Below, in pieces: positions 14,713 to 21,299 of a DNA stretch of 26,070 nt. Position numbers and translations under genes: made by a program. A model generated the notes under the pieces. The model was not told the DNA's origin. It saw nothing but the letters and a program-made list of their open reading frames with translations, and ran no database searches. How positions within the stretch are numbered: position 1 is the first letter of the stretch; each line of letters starts with the position of its first letter. Origin of the DNA: a virus. The stretch spans positions 1 to 26,070 of IMG/VR virus record IMGVR_UViG_3300026533_000016. One strand, written 5' to 3'.

Positions 14713-14824
14713 TTTTAAAAGTGAAGTGAAAATAAAAGATACTGGTTTAGCATTTATTGCTAATCCCGAGCTTTTATTTGAAAGTAGAAATAAAGCACTG
14801 GAATATTTTTTAAAGGAGGCTTAA
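14702..14824 (+). pseudogene. Chimeric 40-codon frame, probable recombination relic
   Basis: Codes MVNNFKSEVKIKDT, nearly identical at DNA level to 12979-13020 in the 56-aa coiled-coil gene. It then has GLAFIANPELLFESRNKALEYFLKEA, which resembles the middle of the 13915 protein (GVNFIANPKFLFETELQGMKF). It lacks the C-terminal tag of the latter. The start lies inside the end of the 14449 gene and the stop is at 14822-14824, and AAAGGAGG inside its end serves as the ribosome site of the next gene. It could be translated, but the simplest view is a remnant of gene duplication and illegitimate recombination. Confidence 0.55.
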
Positions 14825-14827
14825 AAA

Positions 14828-15385
14828 ATGAAAATTCTAAAAGCGATTCAATTCGCTTCAACAAAACATAAAGGTCAAGTAAGGAGAGTTTCAGAACTCC
14901 CTTATATTACTCATCCGATAGTTGTTATGGAATTAGTGCAGAAATACAAAGGTTCTTCTAAACATATTGAAGAACTGAAGTGTTCAGCACTACTACACGA
15001 TACTCTAGAAGATACAGATACTTCTTACTTTGAACTAGAAAGAGAATTTGGTTCGATGGTTGCTTCTTTGGTGCTTGAACTTTCATCAGATAAAGAAAAA
15101 ATAAAAGAAATAGGAAAACATCCTTATATTAAAGAAAAAATGTTAGGTATGAGTCAGTATGCTTTAACACTTAAATTGCTTGATAGATTTTCCAATATTC
15201 TAGATGAACCAGGAAAGAACTACACTAAGAAAACAGTAGAACTTATGGAATACTTAATGAACAACAGAAAAGATATAACTAAAAGACAGCAGATGATTAT
15301 AGGTCACATAGTAGATTATATTAATGGTTTATCCTTAGATGTGATAGATGCAGAAGCAAAAGAATTTAAAAATGGAAGAAATTAA
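14828..15385 (+). CDS. HD-domain (p)ppGpp hydrolase-like protein (small alarmone hydrolase type)
   Basis: A 185-aa protein with the hydrolase motifs of RelA/SpoT and Mesh1: KHKGQVRR, LPYITHP (His29), ALLHDTLEDT (His57-Asp58, Glu61-Asp62), EFGSMVASLVLELS, and LTLKLLDRFSN (Asp119, Asn123). Length equals that of stand-alone small alarmone hydrolases and there is no synthetase domain. The family removes the 3' pyrophosphate of (p)ppGpp with a Mn ion, so a phage copy could lower the host stringent response; related enzymes act on other nucleotides. A strong ribosome site AAAGGAGG lies at 14812-14819. It is first in the operon running through to 17241, with no promoter visible directly upstream other than 14410. 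Confidence 0.8.
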   Translation: MKILKAIQFASTKHKGQVRRVSELPYITHPIVVMELVQKYKGSSKHIEELKCSALLHDTLEDTDTSYFELEREFGSMVASLVLELSSDKEKIKEIGKHPYIKEKMLGMSQYALTLKLLDRFSNILDEPGKNYTKKTVELMEYLMNNRKDITKRQQMIIGHIVDYINGLSLDVIDAEAKEFKNGRN

Positions 15386-15596
15386 AGCCTACAAATCATC
15401 TTTAACAAACAAAATATTCTTAACCAGAGAAGAAGTTCAAAAAGATGACGAAGAAGTTATTAATTCTGAAATATATGAATCAGTATATAAATCTGATGCA
15501 ACGGGTGAAACTTGTATTGATGTAGAGGACTTATTAACTTTAATGACTAAGTTCCCTAATAAAACAGTTCTTAGACATCTTAAGGAGTACATATGA
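15372..15596 (+). CDS. Small protein, 74 aa, with degenerate tag ending LKEYI
   Basis: Begins MEEIKAYKSSLTNKIFLTRE, like the short T-N-K hairpin opening in neighbouring small genes, then an acidic middle, ending VLRHLKEYI. The last four residues resemble the tag (PEYYI) but the proline is replaced. A longer frame from 15348 exists; 15372 is preferred because it yields the recurrent N-terminal module and a 14-nt overlap with the upstream gene. The stop overlaps the next start as ATATGA. Confidence 0.65.
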   Translation: MEEIKAYKSSLTNKIFLTREEVQKDDEEVINSEIYESVYKSDATGETCIDVEDLLTLMTKFPNKTVLRHLKEYI

Positions 15597-15841
15597 ATAA
15601 AATACTATTTCCTTTAATTCAAGATATAGTTGAGTCTTTTGAGTTTCAAATATCTAATATCAAAACCACAGAGAGATTTGAATATTTAGTAAGAAAGAGA
15701 TTAGAGGAAATAAACAGTTATTTTTCTTATAAAGATTTAAAGATAGAATTCACTCAAGATAAATCTAATATTATAATCGGCAAAACTTTAGGAGCAGAAC
15801 TGAAACAGTTCTATTCCAAAAACCCTGAGTATTATATATGA
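15593..15841 (+). CDS. Small tagged protein, 82 aa, ending NPEYYI
   Basis: Begins MNKILFPLIQDIVESFEFQI and ends IIGKTLGAELKQFYSKNPEYYI. The end (G-K-x-L-x-x-E-L-K-Q-F-Y-S-K-N-P-E) is nearly the same as that of the next gene, so the two are tandem paralogues. Start and stop are both in ATGA overlaps. Predominantly helical. Function unknown. Confidence 0.8.
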   Translation: MNKILFPLIQDIVESFEFQISNIKTTERFEYLVRKRLEEINSYFSYKDLKIEFTQDKSNIIIGKTLGAELKQFYSKNPEYYI

Positions 15842-16059
15842 ACAAAGCAGTGAAGAAATTATTGATACCATTAGTAAACGACATCCTTCAAAGACCTTTA
15901 TCCAACAAAAGTGTCTTAGATTTAATTGAAGAGAGATTAAAAAAGATGAATTTTAAGATGGTAGTTGTTTGGTTTCAAAAAGGTGATTTAATAATGGGTA
16001 AAGGATTAAAGAATGAATTAAAACAGTTCTATTCTAAAAACCCTGAGTTCTACATATGA
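15838..16059 (+). CDS. Small tagged protein, 73 aa, ending NPEFYI
   Basis: Tandem paralogue of the preceding gene: MNKAVKKLLIPLVNDILQRP against MNKILFPLIQDIVESF, and ELKQFYSKNPEFYI at the end, with the middle diverged. ATGA overlaps on both sides. The tag differs from its neighbour by Phe for Tyr. Confidence 0.8.
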   Translation: MNKAVKKLLIPLVNDILQRPLSNKSVLDLIEERLKKMNFKMVVVWFQKGDLIMGKGLKNELKQFYSKNPEFYI

Positions 16060-16304
16060 TAGAAAGTGAATTACTGAAAATATTTTTAATTTCAGTTCTA
16101 GAAGGTTTAACTGAAATCGAATACAAAGGAGATGTTCCACAAGAACAAAAGTTCAGTAATAAAGTCCTTGCTATGTTTTTACTAAAAGAAAAAGGATTTA
16201 AAGCGTTCCATTTAAGTCAAGGTAATGGTTGTTTATTATGCACTCCGTTACTCCATCAAGAATTAGAGATGTATGAAATAAAACATCCTGAATATTTTAT
16301 TTAA
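16056..16304 (+). CDS. Small tagged protein, 82 aa, ending HPEYFI
   Basis: Begins MIESELLKIFLISVLEGLTE, has LLKEKGFKAFHLSQGNGCLL in the middle, and ends QELEMYEIKHPEYFI. The overall layout (helix, strand, G-x-G-x-x-L, helix, tag) follows its two upstream neighbours, so it may be a distant third copy. It is followed 13 nt later by the SPFH gene. Confidence 0.8.
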   Translation: MIESELLKIFLISVLEGLTEIEYKGDVPQEQKFSNKVLAMFLLKEKGFKAFHLSQGNGCLLCTPLLHQELEMYEIKHPEYFI

Positions 16305-16317
16305 GAAAAGGAAAAAT

Positions 16318-17241
16318 ATGCAAAAAGTATATAATTGGTTAATAGGTTTAGGTTTTGGTAGTGTAGTAGTTCTAGGTTCACTTAGTTTTATGGCATTTAC
16401 AGGTTTAGGTTTTAGTATTGTTAGTGATGGTTCAAGAGGAATTATGAAAACTGGTACTCAATATGATATGAAAGCAGTAAAACCAGGATATCACTTTTTT
16501 ATTCCAATTTACCAAAGTATGGATATTAAAACTATTAGACCTATTTTAGTTAATTACAGCAAAAGCGAATTTAACAAAGAAGATAAAGAACTTTTAATGT
16601 TCGAATCACCACTTCAAGGATTAGATAAAAAAGGTATTCCTATTGGTCTTGCTTTGAGTATTGAAATTAAACCAAATGGAGACAAACTTCCTTTAATGTA
16701 TCGTGAAGACGGGGACTTCCAGAACTCATTTTATAAGAAGGTTCTTCAGGTTAATAGAGAAGCAGTACAAAGTACAATATCTAAATTTAGTGTAGATACT
16801 ATTATGGATAAAAGATCAGAGGTAGAAAGCATCTTAACAAATAAAATTAGAGAGTCTTATTCGAAGAATCCGTACTTTGAACTTATTACAGTAAATTTAA
16901 AAGATATTATTGTTCCTAAAGGAATAACTGAACGAATGCTTCAGGTTCAGAATGCACGACAAGATGCTTTGAAATCTAAGGAACTTATTAAGAAAGCTGA
17001 AAATGAAGCAAAAGCAGAAGCCGCGAAAGCATTGGGTATTGCCAATAAGAAAAGAATTGAAGCTCAAGGTGTTGCTGATGCTATATTAATGAAAGCAGAA
17101 GCTCAAGCTAAAGCAAACAAATTAGTTAGTTCATCTTTAACTGAAAAAATTCTAAAAAATAATGCTATCCTACAATGGAATGGTGTTACACCAACAACAG
17201 TAGGGAGTGAAAACTCTAATTTTATATTTCAAGTGAAGTAG
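16318..17241 (+). CDS. SPFH/prohibitin-like membrane protein (band 7 family)
   Basis: A 307-aa protein. One membrane segment is near residues 7-30 (IGLGFGSVVVLGSLSFMAFT). The SPFH domain follows (GIMKTGTQYDMKAVKPGYHFFIPIYQSMDIKTIRP, then a valine/isoleucine-rich body to about 200), with VNLKDIIVPKGITERMLQVQNARQ. An Ala/Lys/Glu-rich coiled coil lies at about 215-275 (AENEAKAEAAKALGIANKKR). This is the prohibitin/stomatin/HflK layout, with the body on the outer side of the inner membrane or in the cytoplasm depending on orientation. SPFH proteins form large rings or cages that hold membrane proteases such as FtsH. In a phage it could shield or redirect host proteolysis; this is inference. It lacks the PE-tag. 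Confidence 0.85.
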   Translation: MQKVYNWLIGLGFGSVVVLGSLSFMAFTGLGFSIVSDGSRGIMKTGTQYDMKAVKPGYHFFIPIYQSMDIKTIRPILVNYSKSEFNKEDKELLMFESPLQGLDKKGIPIGLALSIEIKPNGDKLPLMYREDGDFQNSFYKKVLQVNREAVQSTISKFSVDTIMDKRSEVESILTNKIRESYSKNPYFELITVNLKDIIVPKGITERMLQVQNARQDALKSKELIKKAENEAKAEAAKALGIANKKRIEAQGVADAILMKAEAQAKANKLVSSSLTEKILKNNAILQWNGVTPTTVGSENSNFIFQVK

Positions 17242-17247
17242 AAAAGT

Positions 17248-17273
17248 GAAGTTCAGTTTTTAGACTGAACTTC
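17248..17273 (+). terminator. Hairpin after the SPFH gene
   Basis: A perfect 10-bp stem GAAGTTCAGT / ACTGAACTTC (17248-17257 with 17264-17273) with a 6-nt loop, starting seven bases after the stop codon. It is followed by TAAATTTAAT without a solid T-run, so it may be a weak terminator or an mRNA 3'-end stabiliser. Confidence 0.6.
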
Positions 17274-17296
17274 TAAATTTAATATAAGGAGAACAG

Positions 17297-17527
17297 ATGC
17301 AAGACATAATAATTAAAAGTATTACTAAAGAAAGTAATGAAATATGTAATTCAACCACTGAACTTCAGGTAGGTTTTGAAGTTAGAAATGAATTAATGCA
17401 AAATATAAAATCATATGATTCATTCTTAAAAGCACTAACAAGTAACTATCTTATGACCAACTATAACTTAGACTTAAAAACAGTTGATTCTTTAATAAAA
17501 AATAACTACCCTGAGTTCTTTATATAG
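17297..17527 (+). CDS. Small tagged protein, 76 aa, ending YPEFFI
   Basis: MQDIIIKSITKESNEICNST and onward, mostly helical in the second half (LKALTSNYLMTNYNLDLKTV), ending SLIKNNYPEFFI. Ribosome site AAGGAG lies nine bases upstream. It follows the SPFH hairpin and has no clear promoter of its own, so it may depend on read-through. Unknown function. Confidence 0.75.
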   Translation: MQDIIIKSITKESNEICNSTTELQVGFEVRNELMQNIKSYDSFLKALTSNYLMTNYNLDLKTVDSLIKNNYPEFFI

Positions 17528-17544
17528 ATTTAAGATTAAGAATA

Positions 17545-17554
17545 TATAATTATA
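17545..17554 (+). promoter_or_regulatory. Early-type promoter with TATAATTATA box
   Basis: GAATATATAATTATAGC with the palindromic decamer at 17545-17554. A leader with AAAAGATTAAACAAGGA leads to the start at 17587, the same layout as at 10852 and 14410. Confidence 0.55.
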
Positions 17555-17586
17555 GCAACTTAAAAGATTAAACAAGGAAATGCTAA

Positions 17587-17841
17587 ATGAGTTATTTGAA
17601 AATAAAAGTAAATAAAACTTATTATTATTTTAAAGTGCAAGATGTACTAAGAAATATAGATAAGTTGATTGAAGTTATTAAAAGTACAAGAGATGCTGAT
17701 TTCACCAACCACATTAATTACTATAATGAAAACAAAGAACGAAGAGGAACTATATCACTAATGTCTTTGCATAAAAACAAAGACTTAATTAAATTCTCCA
17801 AAGAATATAAAGAACTTTACCCTATAAATTCACCAAATTAA
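17587..17841 (+). CDS. Hypothetical protein, 84 aa
   Basis: MSYLKIKVNKTYYYFKVQDV and onward, a beta-type opening, then helices with many Lys and Asn. It ends FSKEYKELYPINSPN. The YP near the end is where the tag would be expected, so this could be a member that lost its tag; the last residues do not otherwise match. It is first in an operon through 19943. Confidence 0.7.
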   Translation: MSYLKIKVNKTYYYFKVQDVLRNIDKLIEVIKSTRDADFTNHINYYNENKERRGTISLMSLHKNKDLIKFSKEYKELYPINSPN

Positions 17842-17854
17842 ACAAGGAAACAAA

Positions 17855-18316
17855 ATGACACTAAAACAACTAACTAAAACAGTAGCGAAGAGACTAATTA
17901 ATTCATACAAAGTAAAAACATCTGAAGATGTAACTGTTTTAACACTAACAACAGATTTAGATATGTATGATTACACCAAAACAATCAAAGACACACAGAA
18001 GAGATTAATTGCTTCTTTTGTTAGTGGTTCTTTTATTCATTATAGTACAGATAACCTTCAAGGTAAGAATATCTATGCTTTTTACACTAACTTAGGTTTG
18101 AATATTAGTACCTCCAAAGATAACATAACTGTAATGCAAAGTGAGGATTTTAAACTAAAAAATACCATTAAGAATCTTGCTATTTTATCTCACTTATCTG
18201 GTGTTAAAATAGGGAAAGGTTTACTTCTTAAATTTGCTGATGTTCATTATGTTATTAGACATTTAGATTTTATTCTTGAAGAAGCAAGAAAAATTAAAAC
18301 TTTAATGGAGAAATAA
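17855..18316 (+). CDS. Hypothetical protein, 153 aa
   Basis: MTLKQLTKTVAKRLINSYKV and onward. The central part has IASFVSGSFIHYSTDNLQGKNIYAFYTN and the end is helical (VIRHLDFILEEARKIKTLMEK). No membrane segment, no catalytic motif that I recognise, no tag. AAGGA ribosome site. Lies between two untagged genes in the 17587 operon. Confidence 0.7.
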   Translation: MTLKQLTKTVAKRLINSYKVKTSEDVTVLTLTTDLDMYDYTKTIKDTQKRLIASFVSGSFIHYSTDNLQGKNIYAFYTNLGLNISTSKDNITVMQSEDFKLKNTIKNLAILSHLSGVKIGKGLLLKFADVHYVIRHLDFILEEARKIKTLMEK

Positions 18317-18318
18317 AA

Positions 18319-18645
18319 ATGGAATTTTTCAATACCCTAGATGTAGAAGTACCAGAACATTTAATGAATGATGTACTTAAACTAGGAATCTACTGTTCAG
18401 ACAAAAAACCATCAGAGAGATTAACTTCTTACACAGATTGGAATAATGCAAACAAAGAAGTAAAAATAGAGTTATCTGTTCCTGGAGAAGTTATCACTAA
18501 ACGAGGACCTACCCCTCGACTTACCAAGAAACTAGAATTGATTTCTCTAATTGCTTATTCTACAAAGATTGAAATATGGTTGGTTAAAAATTTAAAAACA
18601 GAAGAACAAGAGATAAAATCCATATTTTATACTCCGTTCACATAA
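18319..18645 (+). CDS. Hypothetical protein, 108 aa
   Basis: MEFFNTLDVEVPEHLMNDVL and onward, with a Thr/Arg/Pro-rich loop VITKRGPTPRLTKKLE and a strand-rich end STKIEIWLVKNLKTEEQEIK. It begins two bases after the previous stop. Not recognised. Confidence 0.7.
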   Translation: MEFFNTLDVEVPEHLMNDVLKLGIYCSDKKPSERLTSYTDWNNANKEVKIELSVPGEVITKRGPTPRLTKKLELISLIAYSTKIEIWLVKNLKTEEQEIKSIFYTPFT

Positions 18646-18656
18646 GGATAGAAACA

Positions 18657-18923
18657 ATGCACTTAGTATTTTTAGATTACCAAGAATCTAAAGGTGAATT
18701 TAAGATTCACGAAGCAAACAAACCAGCAGAATGCCAAACTGAAGCACTTGAATTTTTTCAGAGAGATGAAGAAATAAAACATTTAATGCAGGAATACACT
18801 ATTACCAGAAATATAGAAAAAGAGATGGCTAAGAAAAGAAAAGAGATCTTGATTAATTTAAAATCTAAGTTTAAAGATGATTTGGTTAATTTTGAAGAAG
18901 AACACCCTGAGTTCTTCATATAA
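18657..18923 (+). CDS. Small tagged protein, 88 aa, ending HPEFFI
   Basis: MHLVFLDYQESKGEFKIHEA, a beta-hairpin opening, then a long charged helix (EYTITRNIEKEMAKKRKEIL), ending NFEEEHPEFFI. It is a tandem paralogue of the next gene: the same length, the same MHLVFL start, the same F-E-E-E-H-P-E end and matching helix layout. Ribosome site AAGGA. Confidence 0.8.
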   Translation: MHLVFLDYQESKGEFKIHEANKPAECQTEALEFFQRDEEIKHLMQEYTITRNIEKEMAKKRKEILINLKSKFKDDLVNFEEEHPEFFI

Positions 18924-18925
18924 TT

Positions 18926-19192
18926 ATGCACTTAGTATTTTTAAACAGTGAAGAACCATCAGGCGGGTTTAATGTTCATAAAAAAGGTGAAACTCTAGAA
19001 TTCAGAGAAGAAGTACTCGAATATTTCCTAAAAGATAAAAAGTACAAAGTTCTAATGGATGAATATTTCTCTATTAAAAATGAAGCGGAGTTAATAGCCT
19101 TAAGAAGGAAAGAAGTACTCCAAGAATTAAAAGATGGATTTAAACTGATTAGTCCTAAATTTGAAGAAGAACACCCTGAATATTTTATTTAA
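18926..19192 (+). CDS. Small tagged protein, 88 aa, ending HPEYFI
   Basis: Tandem paralogue of 18657-18923: MHLVFLNSEEPSGGFNVHKK against MHLVFLDYQESKGEFKIHEA, then a helix with RRKEVLQELKDGF, ending KFEEEHPEYFI. Only two bases separate the copies. Codons of the tag differ at third positions from the upstream copy while its residues are kept, apart from Phe/Tyr exchange. Confidence 0.8.
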   Translation: MHLVFLNSEEPSGGFNVHKKGETLEFREEVLEYFLKDKKYKVLMDEYFSIKNEAELIALRRKEVLQELKDGFKLISPKFEEEHPEYFI

Positions 19193-19201
19193 AGGAAAAA
19201 G

Positions 19202-19432
19202 ATGACTTATCAAATAAATGAAAACAGTATAACTATAAAGAAACTTTCGGATAAATCTAGTATTGCATTCGTTGAAGAAATCATCAAAGAATCTTTTGTG
19301 GATAAAGACCAAGTTCACCCAAAACACGAAAGGGCAACCATAACTTATAAACTAAGAAGATTGACTAAAAAGCAAAAAGAATCCTTAGTCAATCTACTAA
19401 AAGAAAATTTCAATGAAAAAATATCTTTATAA
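19202..19432 (+). CDS. Hypothetical protein, 76 aa
   Basis: MTYQINENSITIKKLSDKSS and onward, with a basic middle (RATITYKLRRLTKKQKESL) and a helical end LLKENFNEKISL. The untagged end overlaps the next gene by 20 nt. Not recognised. A minus-strand frame over this region is a shadow. Confidence 0.7.
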   Translation: MTYQINENSITIKKLSDKSSIAFVEEIIKESFVDKDQVHPKHERATITYKLRRLTKKQKESLVNLLKENFNEKISL

Positions 19433-19943
19433 TCTTAACTCGTGTAATGAAGGTTTCCTATCTTTTAATAAAGTAGTTTACCGTGAGTTAAAAACAAGTG
19501 GGTTACTTGAAAGAGAGTATCAACAAATTATATATGAAACTAGAACAGCACTAAATCAAATTATTGAAGAAAATAATATAGATTTAGTAGTTATCCCTCA
19601 GTCCTCAAATAAAATCCTTCGAGATATTTTAGTGGGTGTAGATTACATCGTACTAAAGAAAACCAACCCTGAACTAATGAAGAAAAAAGTTCAGCTTCTA
19701 GATATACAAAAATCACAGAAACAATCATTATTAAAATCACTTGATGCAAATGAAATTAAAATTAGTTCATTTAAAGGAAAACAAAGAGATATCATTAAAG
19801 ACTTCTTGTTTGAAAAAGTAGATGCTGAAAAAGATAATGTTCTTATTTTTGATGATAGTTCATTTAGTTCAAGTACACTAACAGCACTCAATAATTCAGT
19901 AAATGCAAAATCTAAACTATCTTTCACTATCTTTGGTTTTTAA
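19413..19943 (+). CDS. Phosphoribosyltransferase-like protein, 176 aa
   Basis: Contains VLIFDDSSFSSSTLTAL (Asp147-Asp148), which fits the PRPP-binding loop of type I phosphoribosyltransferases: four hydrophobic residues, two acidic, then a Ser/Thr/Gly-rich turn. Upstream, NNIDLVVIPQSSNKILRDIL matches the conserved strand before the substrate loop. The order agrees with small ComF- or PRTase-like proteins, though the protein is short at the C-terminus. It begins MKKYLYNLNSCNEGFLSF, like the Y-x-Y-N opening of the small genes. It might act in nucleotide salvage or in base modification. No promoter upstream; translated from the 17587 operon. Confidence 0.6.
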   Translation: MKKYLYNLNSCNEGFLSFNKVVYRELKTSGLLEREYQQIIYETRTALNQIIEENNIDLVVIPQSSNKILRDILVGVDYIVLKKTNPELMKKKVQLLDIQKSQKQSLLKSLDANEIKISSFKGKQRDIIKDFLFEKVDAEKDNVLIFDDSSFSSSTLTALNNSVNAKSKLSFTIFGF

Positions 19944-20023
19944 GTTGAATTTTATCTCTTTTTCGTATATGAAGCCTGATAACTTATTTTTTAGAATTAA
20001 GCAGACTTTAATATTTAATTGTA

Positions 20024-20029
20024 CATAAT
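20024..20029 (+). promoter_or_regulatory. Possible early-type promoter
   Basis: GTACATAATAC with CATAAT at 20024-20029, followed by TTAACAAAAAAGGATA and the start at 20054. It is a weaker match than the other modules. The 110-bp gap before it (19944-20053) shows no hairpin that I would call a terminator. Confidence 0.4.
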
Positions 20030-20053
20030 ACTTTTAACAAAAAAGGATATAAA

Positions 20054-20365
20054 ATGGATTTTGAAAAAATATTAGTAGAATGTGATTTATACAGATACTT
20101 AAAATATACAGATAAAAGTTTTATCTTAGAATATGTTATTGGTGATGAAGATAACAAAGATAAAGTTATTCTTACACTCAAAAATGAAGTTTTCAGCTGT
20201 GATTTGTATGTTGATGGTCTGTTAGTTGGTTCTTGTGTTATAGATAATAACTTTACACTTTTACATAGGATTAATTTTTTAGATGAGTTGCTTCAATGTC
20301 AAGAAAAAACCTACTATATAGTAGACAACATCAATAGAAACTTATACCAAGTAGGAATTCATTAA
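20054..20365 (+). CDS. Hypothetical protein, 103 aa
   Basis: MDFEKILVECDLYRYLKYTD and onward, beta-rich (VILTLKNEVFSCDLYVDGLL), ending KTYYIVDNINRNLYQVGIH. The last ~19 residues resemble the hairpin module of the small genes (IYFYYNSISKQLYKC in 13915; TYFYVNFKTMRVQ at the end of 14449). Like 14449 it therefore looks like a two-part protein with that module at the C-terminus. Function unknown. Confidence 0.7.
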   Translation: MDFEKILVECDLYRYLKYTDKSFILEYVIGDEDNKDKVILTLKNEVFSCDLYVDGLLVGSCVIDNNFTLLHRINFLDELLQCQEKTYYIVDNINRNLYQVGIH

Positions 20366-20367
20366 AA

Positions 20368-20595
20368 ATGTATAGAAAAAATAAAATTCACGGAACTAGA
20401 AGTTTTTCTATTAATGAAAAACGACCAAACGATTTAGATAATGCAATTAAACTAGAAATTAGCAGATTAACTGAAGAAAAAATTAATCAAGGAACAGTTG
20501 ATATAATAGATATTTCTATTAGGACTATCTATTTAGGAGGAACTGAACACTACATAACTCTTATATATGCAATCCTAGAAGAGAGAACAATATGA
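20368..20595 (+). CDS. Hypothetical protein, 75 aa, weakly Cse60-like
   Basis: MYRKNKIHGTRSFSINEKRP, then a helix DLDNAIKLEISRLTEEKINQ, then two strands (VDIIDISIRTIYLGG, YITLIYAILEE). The order of an acidic helix, D-I-x strand and a final hydrophobic strand recalls small Cse60-type and similar proteins, but this is weak. It overlaps the radical SAM gene by ATGA. Confidence 0.6.
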   Translation: MYRKNKIHGTRSFSINEKRPNDLDNAIKLEISRLTEEKINQGTVDIIDISIRTIYLGGTEHYITLIYAILEERTI

Positions 20596-21299
20596 AACTA
20601 GATTATATATCTATTTTAGCTGGTGGAAGTTGTAAATTCAACTGTGACTTTTGTGTTGGTAAAGATATAAGGAAAAACATTACACCACATATAAGTCCCA
20701 AGTACAAAGCATTTATCGAATGTTTTGCTGAACAAACAGATTTATTAAGTATTTCAGGGGATACCTCAGACCCTTCCTTTGTAGAAGAAATATGGGAAAT
20801 TCCTGAGATTGCTAAAGAAGTAAATCCTAATATTAAAGTAACAATTCACACTAGAAATATTGAAGCAATTCATAAGACTTTTGTAGATAATTGCTTTGAT
20901 AAGTTCGTTTTTTCTATAGATGAAAATATTACCAAAGAAACACTTCAAATATTAAAGCACTACAAGAAGAAAGTAAGACTTAGTTTTGTTATGACAGAGT
21001 CTAACTATTCTATTGTATATAATTGGTTAGATGAACTTCCTGAAATATTTGATTTTCAGATGACTATTAGACCTGAAGTGCATCAGGTTCAAAATAATAA
21101 AATTTTGTTCGAGAGTACTTTTCGTGATATATCTTCTAATTCAACTATAACAGAATTAAGTTCAGGAGCAGTTCAATTAAACCAAAAACCAAATATTTGG
21201 TATTGGGATTACAGAAAAACAAACGATAAAATAAACACTATGTATCTTTTTAGTTCAGGAGAGATATCTAATAATTGCAAATGGAGCGAAATAATATGA
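20592..21299 (+). CDS. Radical SAM protein, 235 aa
   Basis: The motif CKFNCDFC (Cys14, Cys18, Cys21) is the CxxxCxxC site for a [4Fe-4S] cluster, preceded by ISILAGGS. LSISGDTSDPSFVEE follows as the second conserved strand (S-G-x-x), with VTIHTRN, KFVFSIDE and RLSFVMTE as later barrel strands. Length is short for the family and there is no obvious second cluster. A single Cys remains near the end (SNNCKWSEII). The substrate cannot be read. It is followed by the YidD-like gene through an ATGA overlap. Phages of AT-rich hosts often carry such genes; a role in RNA, peptide or cofactor modification is possible. Confidence 0.85.
   Translation: MKLDYISILAGGSCKFNCDFCVGKDIRKNITPHISPKYKAFIECFAEQTDLLSISGDTSDPSFVEEIWEIPEIAKEVNPNIKVTIHTRNIEAIHKTFVDNCFDKFVFSIDENITKETLQILKHYKKKVRLSFVMTESNYSIVYNWLDELPEIFDFQMTIRPEVHQVQNNKILFESTFRDISSNSTITELSSGAVQLNQKPNIWYWDYRKTNDKINTMYLFSSGEISNNCKWSEII

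Noticed and set aside
17587-17841. Clear tagged protein (ends ELYPINSPN)
   Set aside because: Only Tyr-Pro matches; no Glu, no aromatic pair, and the end is not Ile, so it is listed as a possible lost tag only.
21275-21295. Longer start of the YidD-like protein
   Set aside because: The added residues lack a ribosome site and overlap the radical SAM gene further; the ATG at 21296 has GGAG and an ATGA junction.
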